DNA of 64,000 nt from Kluyvera georgiana ATCC 51603 (lineage in GTDB: Bacteria > Pseudomonadota > Gammaproteobacteria > Enterobacterales > Enterobacteriaceae). The notes below the pieces were generated by a model. The model worked only from the letters and a program-made list of their open reading frames with translations. It was not told the DNA's origin and did no database searches. The DNA lies in the NCBI RefSeq assembly GCF_001654985.1, contig NZ_LXEU01000062.1, positions 1-64,000 on the forward strand. The letters are read 5' to 3'. The position numbers were made by a program, and so were the translations under genes. Below, piece after piece: positions 27,730 through 36,099 of the stretch; the first letter of the stretch is position 1, and every line of letters starts with the position of its first letter.

Positions 27730-27841
27730 TTTTGTGGCTCCCCTTTGCCGCAATGTAGCACATGGAGATGACGCTTAGCTGGCAGTGGATGTTCCACCAC
27801 GCAGACGAACGAATGATAAAAACTCTCAGGGGATGTTTTCT

Positions 27842-29191
27842 ATGTCTACGCCTTCAGCGCGTACCGGCGGTTCATTGGACGCCTGGTTTAAAATTTCTGC
27901 TCGTGGTAGCTCCGTTCGTCAGGAGATTGTCGCCGGTTTGACCACCTTCCTGGCGATGGTGTATTCGGTGATTGTGGTACCGGGCATGCTGGGTAAAGCC
28001 GGTTTCCCGCCGGCCGCCGTGTTCGTGGCGACCTGTCTGGTGGCCGGTGTGGGGGCTATCGTGATGGGGCTGTGGGCGAACCTGCCTTTAGCCATTGGCT
28101 GCGCCATCTCGCTGACTGCCTTTACCGCTTTCAGCCTGGTGCTGGGCCAGCACATCAGCGTGCCGGTTGCTCTGGGCGCGGTGTTCCTGATGGGCGTACT
28201 CTTCACCATCATCTCCGCTTCCGGTATTCGTAGCTGGATCTTGCGCAATTTGCCGCAGGGTATTGCGCACGGCACCGGCATCGGTATCGGTCTGTTCCTG
28301 CTGCTGATTGCCGCCAACGGCGTCGGCATGGTGGTGAAAAACCCGCTGGACGGTCTGCCGGTCGCGCTGGGTCAGTTCGACAGCTTCCCGGTGGTGATGA
28401 CGCTGGTGGGCCTGGCGATGATCATCGGCCTTGAAAAACTGAAGGTTCCGGGCGGTATTCTGCTGACCATCATCGGCGTGTCTATCGTCGGCCTGATTTT
28501 CGACCCGAACGTGCACTTCTCTGGCGTATTCGCCATGCCGTCGCTGAGCGATGACAACGGCAACTCGCTGATCGGCAGCCTGGATATCATGGGCGCGCTG
28601 AACCCAATTGTCCTGCCGAGCGTGCTGGCGCTGGTGATGACCGCCGTCTTCGATGCGACCGGTACAATCCGCGCGGTTGCGGGTCAGGCAAACCTGCTGG
28701 ATAAAGATGGCCAGATCATTAACGGCGGCAAAGCGCTGACGACTGACTCTCTCAGCAGCGTGTTCTCTGCCGTGGTGGGCGCCGCGCCGGCTGCGGTGTA
28801 CATCGAGTCCGCAGCGGGTACGGCGGCAGGCGGTAAAACCGGTTTAACGGCGATCACCGTTGGCGTACTGTTCCTGCTGATCCTGTTCCTCTCTCCGCTT
28901 TCTTACCTGGTCCCGGGCTACGCGACTGCACCGGCGCTGATGTACGTGGGCCTGCTGATGCTAAGCAACGTGGCGCGTATCGACTTCAACGATTTCGTTG
29001 ATGCGATGTCCGGCCTGATCACCGCAGTGATGATCGTGCTGACCTGTAACATCGTTACCGGCATCATGATTGGCTTCGCGACGCTGGTTGTGGGCCGTGT
29101 GGTTTCGGGCGAATGGCGCAAGCTGAACATCGGCACCGTTATTATCGCGGTTGCGCTGGTGGTCTTCTATGCGGGCGGCTGGGCTATCTAA
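27842..29191 (+). CDS. ghxP: Guanine/hypoxanthine permease GhxP
   Basis: Inner-membrane proton symporter for guanine and hypoxanthine of the AzgA-like NCS2 family, 449 residues. The ATG at 27842 gives the family start [18 protein letters not shown]; an upstream in-frame start at 27785 has no support. Conserved blocks include [18 protein letters not shown] and the [16 protein letters not shown] segment. About 12-14 helices are visible. The long upstream region with three PurR-like boxes fits purine repression. A perfect terminator follows. Confidence 0.97.
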   Translation: MSTPSARTGGSLDAWFKISARGSSVRQEIVAGLTTFLAMVYSVIVVPGMLGKAGFPPAAVFVATCLVAGVGAIVMGLWANLPLAIGCAISLTAFTAFSLVLGQHISVPVALGAVFLMGVLFTIISASGIRSWILRNLPQGIAHGTGIGIGLFLLLIAANGVGMVVKNPLDGLPVALGQFDSFPVVMTLVGLAMIIGLEKLKVPGGILLTIIGVSIVGLIFDPNVHFSGVFAMPSLSDDNGNSLIGSLDIMGALNPIVLPSVLALVMTAVFDATGTIRAVAGQANLLDKDGQIINGGKALTTDSLSSVFSAVVGAAPAAVYIESAAGTAAGGKTGLTAITVGVLFLLILFLSPLSYLVPGYATAPALMYVGLLMLSNVARIDFNDFVDAMSGLITAVMIVLTCNIVTGIMIGFATLVVGRVVSGEWRKLNIGTVIIAVALVVFYAGGWAI

Positions 29192-29210
29192 GCCTGACAT
29201 TTTGCAGATA

Positions 29211-29240
29211 AGAAAACCCGCCTGATGGCGGGTTTTCTGT
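29211..29240 (+). terminator. Terminator of ghxP
   Basis: A perfect 12-bp stem AGAAAACCCGCC/GGCGGGTTTTCT with TGAT loop, 19 nt after the ghxP stop. Confidence 0.9.
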
Positions 29241-29387
29241 TTGTAGCCCGACTGCGCGACTGGTTCGGACTTTTTTTCCATTTTCCGCCGCGTCTCGTTT
29301 CCTTTTGCGTTACTCTGGTACGCGTATGATAAGAAGCACGACGCTTCATGTTTTGAATAATAAGACAACGCTGTAAACAGGGAACGC

Positions 29388-31034
29388 ATGGAAATATTCT
29401 TTACCATACTCATCATGACCCTCGTGGTTTCGCTCTCCGGGGTGGTTACACGCGTACTGCCCTTCCAGGTTCCACTACCTTTAATGCAAATCGCCATCGG
29501 TGCGCTGCTGGCCTGGCCTACCTTCGGTTTGCACGTTGAATTTGACCCTGAACTCTTCCTCGTCCTGTTCATCCCGCCGCTGCTGTTTGCCGACGGCTGG
29601 AAGACGCCGACCCGCGAGTTTATCGAGCACGGCAGGGAGATTCTCGGCCTGGCGCTGGCGTTAGTGCTGGTGACGGTGGTCGGGATTGGCTTCCTGATCT
29701 ACTGGATTGTTCCCGGCATTCCGCTGATCCCCGCTTTTGCGCTGGCGGCGGTATTGTCGCCAACCGATGCCGTGGCGCTTTCCGGCATTGTGGGGGAAGG
29801 GCGCATCCCGAAAAAAATCATGGGCATTTTGCAGGGCGAGGCGCTGATGAACGACGCCTCCGGCCTGGTGTCGCTGAAGTTTGCCGTGGCTGTCGCGATG
29901 GGCACGATGGTCTTTACCGTTGGCGGCGCGACGGTAGAGTTCCTGAAGGTGGCGATTGGCGGCATCCTCGCGGGCTTCGTGGTGAGCTGGCTGTACGGTC
30001 GCTCAATGCGTTTCCTCAGCCGCTGGGGCGGCGATGAACCCGCCACGCAGATCGTGCTGCTGTTCCTGCTGCCGTTTGCCTCTTACCTGATTGCTGAACA
30101 TATTGGCGTTTCCGGTATCCTGGCGGCGGTTGCGGCGGGGATGACCATTACGCGTTCCGGCGTGATGCGCACCGCGCCGCTGGCCATGCGCCTGCGCGCC
30201 AACAGCACCTGGGCGATGCTCGAGTTTGTGTTCAACGGCATGGTCTTCTTGCTGTTGGGCCTGCAATTACCCGCGATTCTTGAGACGTCGTTGGTGGCGG
30301 CTGAGGCCGACCCGAACGTCGAAACCTGGATGCTGTTTACCGATATCATCCTGATTTACGCGGCGCTGATGCTGGTACGCTTCGGCTGGTTATGGACGAT
30401 GCGCAAGCTCAGCCAGCGCTTCCTGAAAAAGAAACCGATGGAGTTCGGCTCCTGGACGACCCGCGAGCTCTTGATTTCCTCGGTGGCAGGGGTGCGCGGT
30501 GCGATAACCCTCGCCGGTGTGCTGTCTATTCCGCTGTTGCTGCCGACGGGCGAAGCCTTCCCGGCGCGTTATGAGCTGGTGTTCCTCGCCGCTGGGGTGA
30601 TTCTGTTCTCGCTATTTGTGGGCGTGGTGGCGTTGCCGATTTTACTGCGTCATATCGAATCCACCGACCACGTGCAGCAGCGTAATGAAGAGCGGCTGGC
30701 GCGCGCGGCGACGGCGGATGTGGCGATTGTCGCCATCCAGAAAATGGAAGAGCGTCTGGCGGCGGATAGCAACGAGAATATCGATAACCAGCTGCTGACC
30801 GAGGTCAGTTCGCGCGTTATTGGTAACCTGCGCCGTCGCGTCGACGGGCGTAACGATGTGGAAACCTCAATGCTGGAAGAGCAGCTTGAACGGCGTTTCC
30901 GCCTGGCGGCGCTGCGCTCCGAGCGCGGGGAGCTGTACCACCTGCGCGCGACCAGACAGATCAGTAATGAGACGCTGCAAAAGCTGCTGCACGACCTCGA
31001 CCTGCTGGAAGCGTTGTTGATAGAAGACGCGTAG
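29388..31034 (+). CDS. yjcE: Putative Na+/H+ antiporter YjcE (CPA1)
   Basis: A 548-residue monovalent cation:proton antiporter of the CPA1/NhaP family. About twelve hydrophobic helices (to residue 415) include the conserved segments FALAAVLSPTDAVALSGIVGEG and GEALMNDASGLVSLKF. A long hydrophilic, charged C-terminal tail (about 420-548) is probably cytoplasmic. The physiological ion is not established even in E. coli. In K-12 yjcF follows; here a BIME and the cid locus do. Confidence 0.94.
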   Translation: MEIFFTILIMTLVVSLSGVVTRVLPFQVPLPLMQIAIGALLAWPTFGLHVEFDPELFLVLFIPPLLFADGWKTPTREFIEHGREILGLALALVLVTVVGIGFLIYWIVPGIPLIPAFALAAVLSPTDAVALSGIVGEGRIPKKIMGILQGEALMNDASGLVSLKFAVAVAMGTMVFTVGGATVEFLKVAIGGILAGFVVSWLYGRSMRFLSRWGGDEPATQIVLLFLLPFASYLIAEHIGVSGILAAVAAGMTITRSGVMRTAPLAMRLRANSTWAMLEFVFNGMVFLLLGLQLPAILETSLVAAEADPNVETWMLFTDIILIYAALMLVRFGWLWTMRKLSQRFLKKKPMEFGSWTTRELLISSVAGVRGAITLAGVLSIPLLLPTGEAFPARYELVFLAAGVILFSLFVGVVALPILLRHIESTDHVQQRNEERLARAATADVAIVAIQKMEERLAADSNENIDNQLLTEVSSRVIGNLRRRVDGRNDVETSMLEEQLERRFRLAALRSERGELYHLRATRQISNETLQKLLHDLDLLEALLIEDA

Positions 31035-31042
31035 TGAAGCTC

Positions 31043-31061
31043 GGCGCCGCCCCGCGGCGCC
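31043..31061. other. GC-rich hairpin after yjcE
   Basis: GGCGCCGC and GCGGCGCC form a perfect 8-bp stem with a 3-nt loop, 9 nt after the yjcE stop. There is no T run, so it may stabilise the 3' end rather than terminate. Confidence 0.5.
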
Positions 31062-31077
31062 TGGCCGGTCGACCATC

Positions 31078-31146
31078 GCCGGATGGCGGCTTCGCCTTAT
31101 CAGGCCTACGGACCTGTAGGCCTGATAAGCGTAGCGCCATCAGGCA
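31078..31146. repeat. BIME between yjcE and cidR
   Basis: Inverted REP pair (GCCGGATGGCGGC ... ATCAGGCCTAC and GTAGGCCTGATAAGCG ... CATCAGGCAC). A further nested stem CCCGAG/CTCGGG around GGCG/CGCC follows at 31161-31190 and may be a decayed REP unit. Confidence 0.93.
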
Positions 31147-31203
31147 CTAACGCCGCGTAACCCGAGCGAGGCGTTTACGCCGACCTCGGGAATGGCACCC
31201 TAT

Positions 31204-32088
31204 CTACTCCGGCAGCTTAAACCCCTCACAGCACTTCAGCCATGCCTGGGCGCTGTGAGACAAATAGACCCCTTCTCGCCAAATCATACCTAACTGCCAG
31301 CGTAGTTCGCTTTCCAGCGGTAGCCAGCGCAGCGTCTTTTCATCCAGCTTGCGGCAAATGGGCTCCGGCAGAATCGCCACGCCGACGCCCGCCTGCACCA
31401 TCGCCGCCAGAAAATCCCACTGGCCGCTGCGTACTGCAATGCGCGGTTTAACGTCATGGCGAGCAAACAGCTGCATCAGCTGGCGGCTGAGGGCGAAATC
31501 TTCGTTATAAATCAGCAACGGATGCGCGGCTAACTGGGTGGGCGAAACCGACGTTTGTTCCAGCCATTCACCGGAACGGGGCACCAGTACGCACAGCGGG
31601 TGGCTGAACAGCGGCAGGGTGGTGAGCGCGCTCTCTTCTTCAACAGGCAGCGCCGTCATCGCCAGATCCAGCTCGCCGTTCATCACCGCCTGCTGCACCG
31701 TCAGGCCGCCAAATTCGGAGATTTTCAGTTCGACTCCCGGGTAGCGCTGGCGGAACAGGCCGATCGGCCCCGCCATGAGCATACCGACCATTGGCGGAAT
31801 ACCAAGACGCAGCACGCCCTTATTGAGATGGTTAATATCGCTAAGCTCGGCTTCCAGCTGGCGGAATTCATCAAGAATCGCCAGCCCGCGCTCGAATACC
31901 ACTTGTCCGGTATCGGTCATCAACAGCTTGCGGCCGTCGCGAATCAGGAGGGTACAGTTCAGCTCATCTTCCAGGTTTTTGAGCATCTTACTGATCGTCG
32001 GTTGCGTAACGTAGAGCTTCTCCGCCGCCCGGGTAAAGCTCTGCTGGCGAACGACTTCAACAAAGTAGCGCAGCGTTCTTATGTCCAT
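31204..32088 (-). CDS. LysR-type regulator, CidR-like
   Basis: A 294-residue LysR-family activator. The N-terminal winged helix (residues 1-60) reads TLRYFVEVVRQQSFTRAAEKLYVTQPTISKMLKNLE. A periplasmic-binding-like effector domain starts near 90 (GVLRLGIPPMVG). It is divergent from cidA/cidB homologues, the standard arrangement in which a LysR protein controls the neighbouring operon. In Gram-positives CidR responds to acetate; whether that holds here is inference. Confidence 0.85.
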   Translation of the reverse strand: MDIRTLRYFVEVVRQQSFTRAAEKLYVTQPTISKMLKNLEDELNCTLLIRDGRKLLMTDTGQVVFERGLAILDEFRQLEAELSDINHLNKGVLRLGIPPMVGMLMAGPIGLFRQRYPGVELKISEFGGLTVQQAVMNGELDLAMTALPVEEESALTTLPLFSHPLCVLVPRSGEWLEQTSVSPTQLAAHPLLIYNEDFALSRQLMQLFARHDVKPRIAVRSGQWDFLAAMVQAGVGVAILPEPICRKLDEKTLRWLPLESELRWQLGMIWREGVYLSHSAQAWLKCCEGFKLPE

Positions 32089-32114
32089 GATTATGCCTCT
32101 AAACTATGCTACCG

Positions 32115-32129
32115 ATGAGTTTAATTCAT
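32115..32129. promoter_or_regulatory. Candidate LysR operator between cidR and cidA
   Basis: ATGA-N7-TCAT contains a T-N11-A motif (32116-32128), the typical LysR recognition pattern. A TATACT -10-like element for cidA is at 32153-32158. Confidence 0.45.
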
Positions 32130-32190
32130 TTCTGTCATCATCGTGGTCTCACTATACTGTGCGCCTGTGATTTTTTCTGGACATCCCTCC

Positions 32191-32601
32191 ATGGCTGAGG
32201 CCTTAGGGCGCGTAATGCCCTCCGTGTTAAATCGTCTTCAGGTACCGGTGCAGGTTGTGCTGTATGCCGGACTGTTTGTTTTTGCTGAATATCTGGTGAG
32301 CTGGTGGCATTTGCCGCTGCCTGCGAACTTGGTGGGAATGGTACTCCTGCTGGCGCTGATTGTTTGCCACGTGGTGCCGCTAAAATGGGTACGTGCGGGC
32401 TCACGCTGGCTGCTGGCTGAAATGCTGCTGTTCTTTGTCCCGGCGGTGGTGGCGGTGGTGAATTACGCTCAACTGCTGATGGTCGATGGGTGGCGCATTT
32501 TCCTCGTCATCGCGCTGAGCACCATGATGGTGCTGGGGGCAACGGCATGGGTGGTCGACAAAGTGTATCGCTACGAACTGAAGCGGATGCGCAATGAATA
32601 A
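32191..32601 (+). CDS. CidA/LrgA family holin-like protein
   Basis: A 136-residue membrane protein of the CidA/LrgA family with four hydrophobic helices. The motif LPLPANLVGMVLLLALI is followed by LLAEMLLFFVPAVVAVVNY. Members are described as holin-like or as small-acid transporter subunits. The start is uncertain: ATG at 32191 is preferred, 32218 and GTG at 32143 are alternatives, and none has a strong ribosome-binding site. It overlaps the next gene by 8 nt, so they are translationally coupled. Confidence 0.83.
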   Translation: MAEALGRVMPSVLNRLQVPVQVVLYAGLFVFAEYLVSWWHLPLPANLVGMVLLLALIVCHVVPLKWVRAGSRWLLAEMLLFFVPAVVAVVNYAQLLMVDGWRIFLVIALSTMMVLGATAWVVDKVYRYELKRMRNE

Positions 32602-33283
32602 TTTTCAGCTGAGCGTCCTGTGTCTGGTGATTACCCTGGTGCTCTATTTCGCCAATAAACGTCTGTATCGCCGCTTTCGTAAATTACCGCTGATGCCGCT
32701 GGTTCTCACGCCGGTGCTGCTGGTGCTGATGCTGGTGTTTGGCCATATCTCCTATCAGAACTATATGGGAGAAGCCCACTGGCTGCTGTGGCTGCTGGGT
32801 CCGGCGACCATCGCCTTTGCTGTACCGGTGTACGACAATCTGGCCATTATCAAACGCCACTGGATGTCGCTCTCCGCCGGGGTGATCACGGCGACGGTCG
32901 TGGCGGTGACCAGTTCAGTGTGGCTGGCGCGGCTGTTTACCCTGTCGGATGAAATCCAGCGCAGCCTGGCCGTGCGTTCCATCACCACGCCGTTTGCGCT
33001 GGCGGCGGCGAAATCCCTCGGTGGGCAGCCGGAGCTGGTAGCGTTGTTTGTGGTAGTGACCGGTGTGTTTGGCATGGCGATTGGCGACGTGCTGTTTTTA
33101 CGTCTGTCGATTCAAGAAGGTATGGCGAAAGGAGCGGGCTTCGGCGCGGCATCGCACGGCGCGGGAACCGCGCGCTCTTATGAGCTGGGGCCGCAGGAAG
33201 GCGTGGTGGCAAGCCTGGTGATGATGCTCTCCGGCGTGGTAATGGTGCTGGTGGCGCCGTTAGTGGGCTGGATTATGTTCTGA
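32594..33283 (+). CDS. CidB/LrgB family membrane protein
   Basis: A 229-residue partner of the CidA-like protein, with about eight hydrophobic segments. It shows the LrgB signature LGPATIAFAVPVYDN, the block SITTPFALAAAKSLGG and the GAASHGAGTARSYELG segment. In other bacteria CidAB/LrgAB pairs influence lysis and pyruvate or acetate overflow. It is followed by a BIME, which ends the operon. Confidence 0.87.
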   Translation: MNNFQLSVLCLVITLVLYFANKRLYRRFRKLPLMPLVLTPVLLVLMLVFGHISYQNYMGEAHWLLWLLGPATIAFAVPVYDNLAIIKRHWMSLSAGVITATVVAVTSSVWLARLFTLSDEIQRSLAVRSITTPFALAAAKSLGGQPELVALFVVVTGVFGMAIGDVLFLRLSIQEGMAKGAGFGAASHGAGTARSYELGPQEGVVASLVMMLSGVVMVLVAPLVGWIMF

Positions 33284-33287
33284 CGCT

Positions 33288-33366
33288 ATTGCCGGGTGGC
33301 GCTGCGCTTACCCGGCCTACAACGGCGCAATCCCGTAGACCTGATAAGCGAAGCGCCGTCAGGCAA
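33288..33366. repeat. BIME between cidB and the solute-binding protein gene
   Basis: Inverted REP pair, GCCGGGTGGCGCTGCGC...CCCGGCCTAC and GTAGACCTGATAAGCG...CGTCAGGCAA. It ends 3 nt from the next stop codon. Confidence 0.93.
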
Positions 33367-33368
33367 AA

Positions 33369-34649
33369 CTAGCGATTCAATCGCCGCACGATGCGCTCCA
33401 CCTGCTGGCGGAAATCGGCGGCCACCTGGGCGGGTGTCTGCTTACCGAGATCCAGCTTTTCACGCGCTGACGTGAACTGATCGATCACCTGCAAATCCTC
33501 AATGTACGGCGTGGCGATAGCGGTAGTATGCAGCGACTGCGCCTGGCGTAGCCCGGCGACGACCGGATCGTTCGGGTCAATCACCCCTTTCTCGGTTAAA
33601 AGTGTTTCCGCCGCTTTATTCAGCGGAATGCCGCGCTCGAGCCCCAGCGCTTCCACCGACTGCGGATCGCTGACCAGGAAATTCAGCAGCATCGCCGCCT
33701 CTTTCGGATGCTTCGTCGACTTCGCCACTGAGAACATTTGCGACGTTTTGAAATAGACGCCCGATTCATCCGTCCCAGGCTGCATCACATAGTCGCCCAG
33801 CACCAATTTTGCCGGTGGCGTCATGTTGTTGGCGAACATGCGAATGGTAATGTTCCACGTAAACAAGCCGCCCCATTCACCGTTGATCCACGGCTTCATC
33901 TCATACAGGTTGCCCTTGCCGTAGGCGGAGAGCGTTTTCGGGGATGGCAGCACGTGGTCATCGCTCAGCCGCTTCACAAAATTGAAGGCTTCAATCCACT
34001 GGGCCTCGCTCCAGGTAAACTGACCGTCTCTGTTGAACATCGGCTGCTGATGTTTCTGCATCATGTAAGCGTTGAGCAGCAGAATCACATCCTGATCGAC
34101 CATCGTGTACGGGTAGTAGTTGTTGCCGAGCTTCTGCTGGAACACCTTCCCGGCAGCAAAGAATTCATCCCAGGTTTTCGGATACGCCAGCCCGGCTTTT
34201 TTCCAGGTGACGTCGTTATAGTAAAACACCGGCGCATTCACAGAAATCGGCAGGCCGTTGAGCTTGCCTTTGACGGTGGTGGATTGCAGCTCTTTGGCCT
34301 GATACTGGCTGAAATCGAGCTCGCCTTTAAGCTTATTGAGGTCGTAATAGCCTTCACCGTTTTTGGAGAAGATGATCAGCCACGGCCAGTTGGTTTGCAT
34401 CACGTCCGGCTCGGTGCCGCTCGCCATCTGGGTAGTCAGACGGGAAAGGTGCCCGTCCCAGCCGGTATATTCGGCTTTTACTTTGATATCGGGATACTTT
34501 TTCTCGAAGGCTTCCAGCGCCTTGAGGGTTGCCTGGTGACGACTATTGCCTCCCCACCACGACATGCGTAATTCGACGGGCTGTTGCGCCAAGGCAGAGG
34601 TACAGGAAAATAACAGTGATGCGATAACACCTGATACGAGTTTATTCAT
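33369..34649 (-). CDS. ABC-type sugar-binding protein, TogB-like
   Basis: A periplasmic family-1 extracellular solute-binding protein of 426 residues. Its signal peptide (about 1-21, ending ALA) is followed by VELRMSWWGGNSRHQATLKALEAFEKKYP. The phrase DGHLSRLTTQMASGTEPDVMQTNW and the later YEMKPWINGEWGG resemble the oligogalacturonide binder TogB, so an acidic oligosaccharide is a reasonable guess for the ligand. No permease or ATPase gene is nearby. It is the second gene of an operon with the oxidoreductase. The start at 34649 has a GGAGAG site. Confidence 0.8.
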   Translation of the reverse strand: MNKLVSGVIASLLFSCTSALAQQPVELRMSWWGGNSRHQATLKALEAFEKKYPDIKVKAEYTGWDGHLSRLTTQMASGTEPDVMQTNWPWLIIFSKNGEGYYDLNKLKGELDFSQYQAKELQSTTVKGKLNGLPISVNAPVFYYNDVTWKKAGLAYPKTWDEFFAAGKVFQQKLGNNYYPYTMVDQDVILLLNAYMMQKHQQPMFNRDGQFTWSEAQWIEAFNFVKRLSDDHVLPSPKTLSAYGKGNLYEMKPWINGEWGGLFTWNITIRMFANNMTPPAKLVLGDYVMQPGTDESGVYFKTSQMFSVAKSTKHPKEAAMLLNFLVSDPQSVEALGLERGIPLNKAAETLLTEKGVIDPNDPVVAGLRQAQSLHTTAIATPYIEDLQVIDQFTSAREKLDLGKQTPAQVAADFRQQVERIVRRLNR

Positions 34650-34724
34650 TATTTCTCTCCGGAACAGAGGCAGAAATTGTTTTATAAAACAGGTGAGTAA
34701 CTGCAAAATACTGACCAGTCGCTT

Positions 34725-34747
34725 CGGCGCGGCAGGAAGCCGCGCCG
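34725..34747. other. Intercistronic GC hairpin
   Basis: A perfect 9-bp stem CGGCGCGGC/GCCGCGCCG with a 5-nt loop lies between the oxidoreductase stop (34757) and the solute-binding protein gene. No T run follows on either strand. It may stabilise the upstream message or reduce downstream expression. Confidence 0.6.
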
Positions 34748-34756
34748 GAATGCGCT

Positions 34757-36052
34757 TTAGCGTTTCGCCAGACGGGAAACCAGTTCGAACTCCTTAAAGT
34801 TCACCGGGCGCTGCTGCTGCATAGAGATATTGCCCGCGATGCCGGTGAGAATGGACATTGCTCCCGCGCGATGGTCTGCCGCCCGTTGCAGCGGGTCGTT
34901 ACCCGGCTCGCCAAACAGGTCCGCCAGCATGGCGTTGTCGCCGCCGCCGTGGCCGCCTTCACCCAGGTTGAATTCCGCTTTCCATGGCTCGGCGAACATC
35001 GGGAACACGGTGATATCGCACTGCTCCAGGCTGCCTTCGTTTTCGCGCTTGCCGCCAGCGTTAACGTAGGATTTCTCCACGATTTTCATCTCCAGGCGGC
35101 CTTCGGTGCCGTTAAACACCACGTTCAGCCCTTCCCACGGCAAATAGGCGTTAAGGGAGTAGGTGAGCTGCACATTATTCTGGTATTTCACCAGCACCGA
35201 CATGGTGTCTTCGATGGTGATACCGTCGCTGAACACGCTCTGGTCGCGGAAGTAGTTGTCTTCATACTCGGCGTCCAGATAGAGCGCTTTCAACTGCGGG
35301 TTGTCCGCCATATTCAGCGCGAACGGGTCGTCCTTTGCTTCGGCATGGCCGTGGGCGCGGGGGTAGAACTGGGTCACGCCGCGTTTTTCCGCGTTCTCTT
35401 TGCCGTAGAACTGCAGGCTGCCCTCGGCGTAAACGCGCTCAGGGTAGCTCGCCAGCCAGAAGTTCATCAGGTCGAAATGGTGAGTCGATTTATGCACCAG
35501 CAGACCGCCGCTGTTGCGTTTTTCACGGTGCCAGCGACGGAAGTAGTCCGCGCCGTGCTCGGTATTGAGCAGCCACTCAAAGTGAACGGAGGTAACGTTG
35601 CCGATCGCGCCCTGCATCAGCAGTTCACGCACCTTGCTGTGGTGCGGCGCATAGCGGTAGTTAAAGGCCACGCGCACCGTGTGCCCGGTCTCTTCGATGG
35701 CGTCCAGAATGCGCAGCGCGCGCTTCTCGTCGATGGTCATCGGTTTTTCGGTGATCACATCGCAGCCCGCGTGCAGCGCACGGACGATGTAATCATCGTG
35801 GGTGCGGTCCATGGTGGTGACGATGACGATATCCGGGCGGGTCTCGCGGATCATCTCTTCAAACTGCGCCGCTTTCCAGGTGGAGACCGGCTCGGCGCCC
35901 TCTTTTTGCAGCAGCGTATTGGCGTAGTTCATTCGCGTCTGGTTGGTGTCGCAAAAGGCGACCATTCTGGCGTTATTACGCCAGGTTCCACCAATAGCGG
36001 AAATATATAAACCTGCACGACCTCCAGTCCCGACCAACGCATATTTTTTCAT
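34757..36052 (-). CDS. Gfo/Idh/MocA family oxidoreductase
   Basis: A 431-residue NAD(P)-dependent sugar dehydrogenase-like protein. The N-terminal Rossmann fold begins YALVGTGGRAGLYISAI. The family motif EKPMT is near residue 119, and the conserved substrate-site segment GGLLVHKSTHHFDLMNFW is near 180. The C-terminal alpha/beta domain is complete. The ATG at 36052 follows AGGAT. It probably acts on the sugar delivered by the neighbouring uptake or hydrolysis genes; the substrate is not known. Confidence 0.85.
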   Translation of the reverse strand: MKKYALVGTGGRAGLYISAIGGTWRNNARMVAFCDTNQTRMNYANTLLQKEGAEPVSTWKAAQFEEMIRETRPDIVIVTTMDRTHDDYIVRALHAGCDVITEKPMTIDEKRALRILDAIEETGHTVRVAFNYRYAPHHSKVRELLMQGAIGNVTSVHFEWLLNTEHGADYFRRWHREKRNSGGLLVHKSTHHFDLMNFWLASYPERVYAEGSLQFYGKENAEKRGVTQFYPRAHGHAEAKDDPFALNMADNPQLKALYLDAEYEDNYFRDQSVFSDGITIEDTMSVLVKYQNNVQLTYSLNAYLPWEGLNVVFNGTEGRLEMKIVEKSYVNAGGKRENEGSLEQCDITVFPMFAEPWKAEFNLGEGGHGGGDNAMLADLFGEPGNDPLQRAADHRAGAMSILTGIAGNISMQQQRPVNFKEFELVSRLAKR

Positions 36053-36099
36053 GACATCCTCGATTAATATATCAACACCAAAATCCGCAAGGCGACGCA

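Noticed and set aside
27617-27735. Guanine riboswitch upstream of ghxP
   Set aside because: The stems do not form the three-way junction and the conserved purine-binding core is absent. PurR boxes explain the regulation better.
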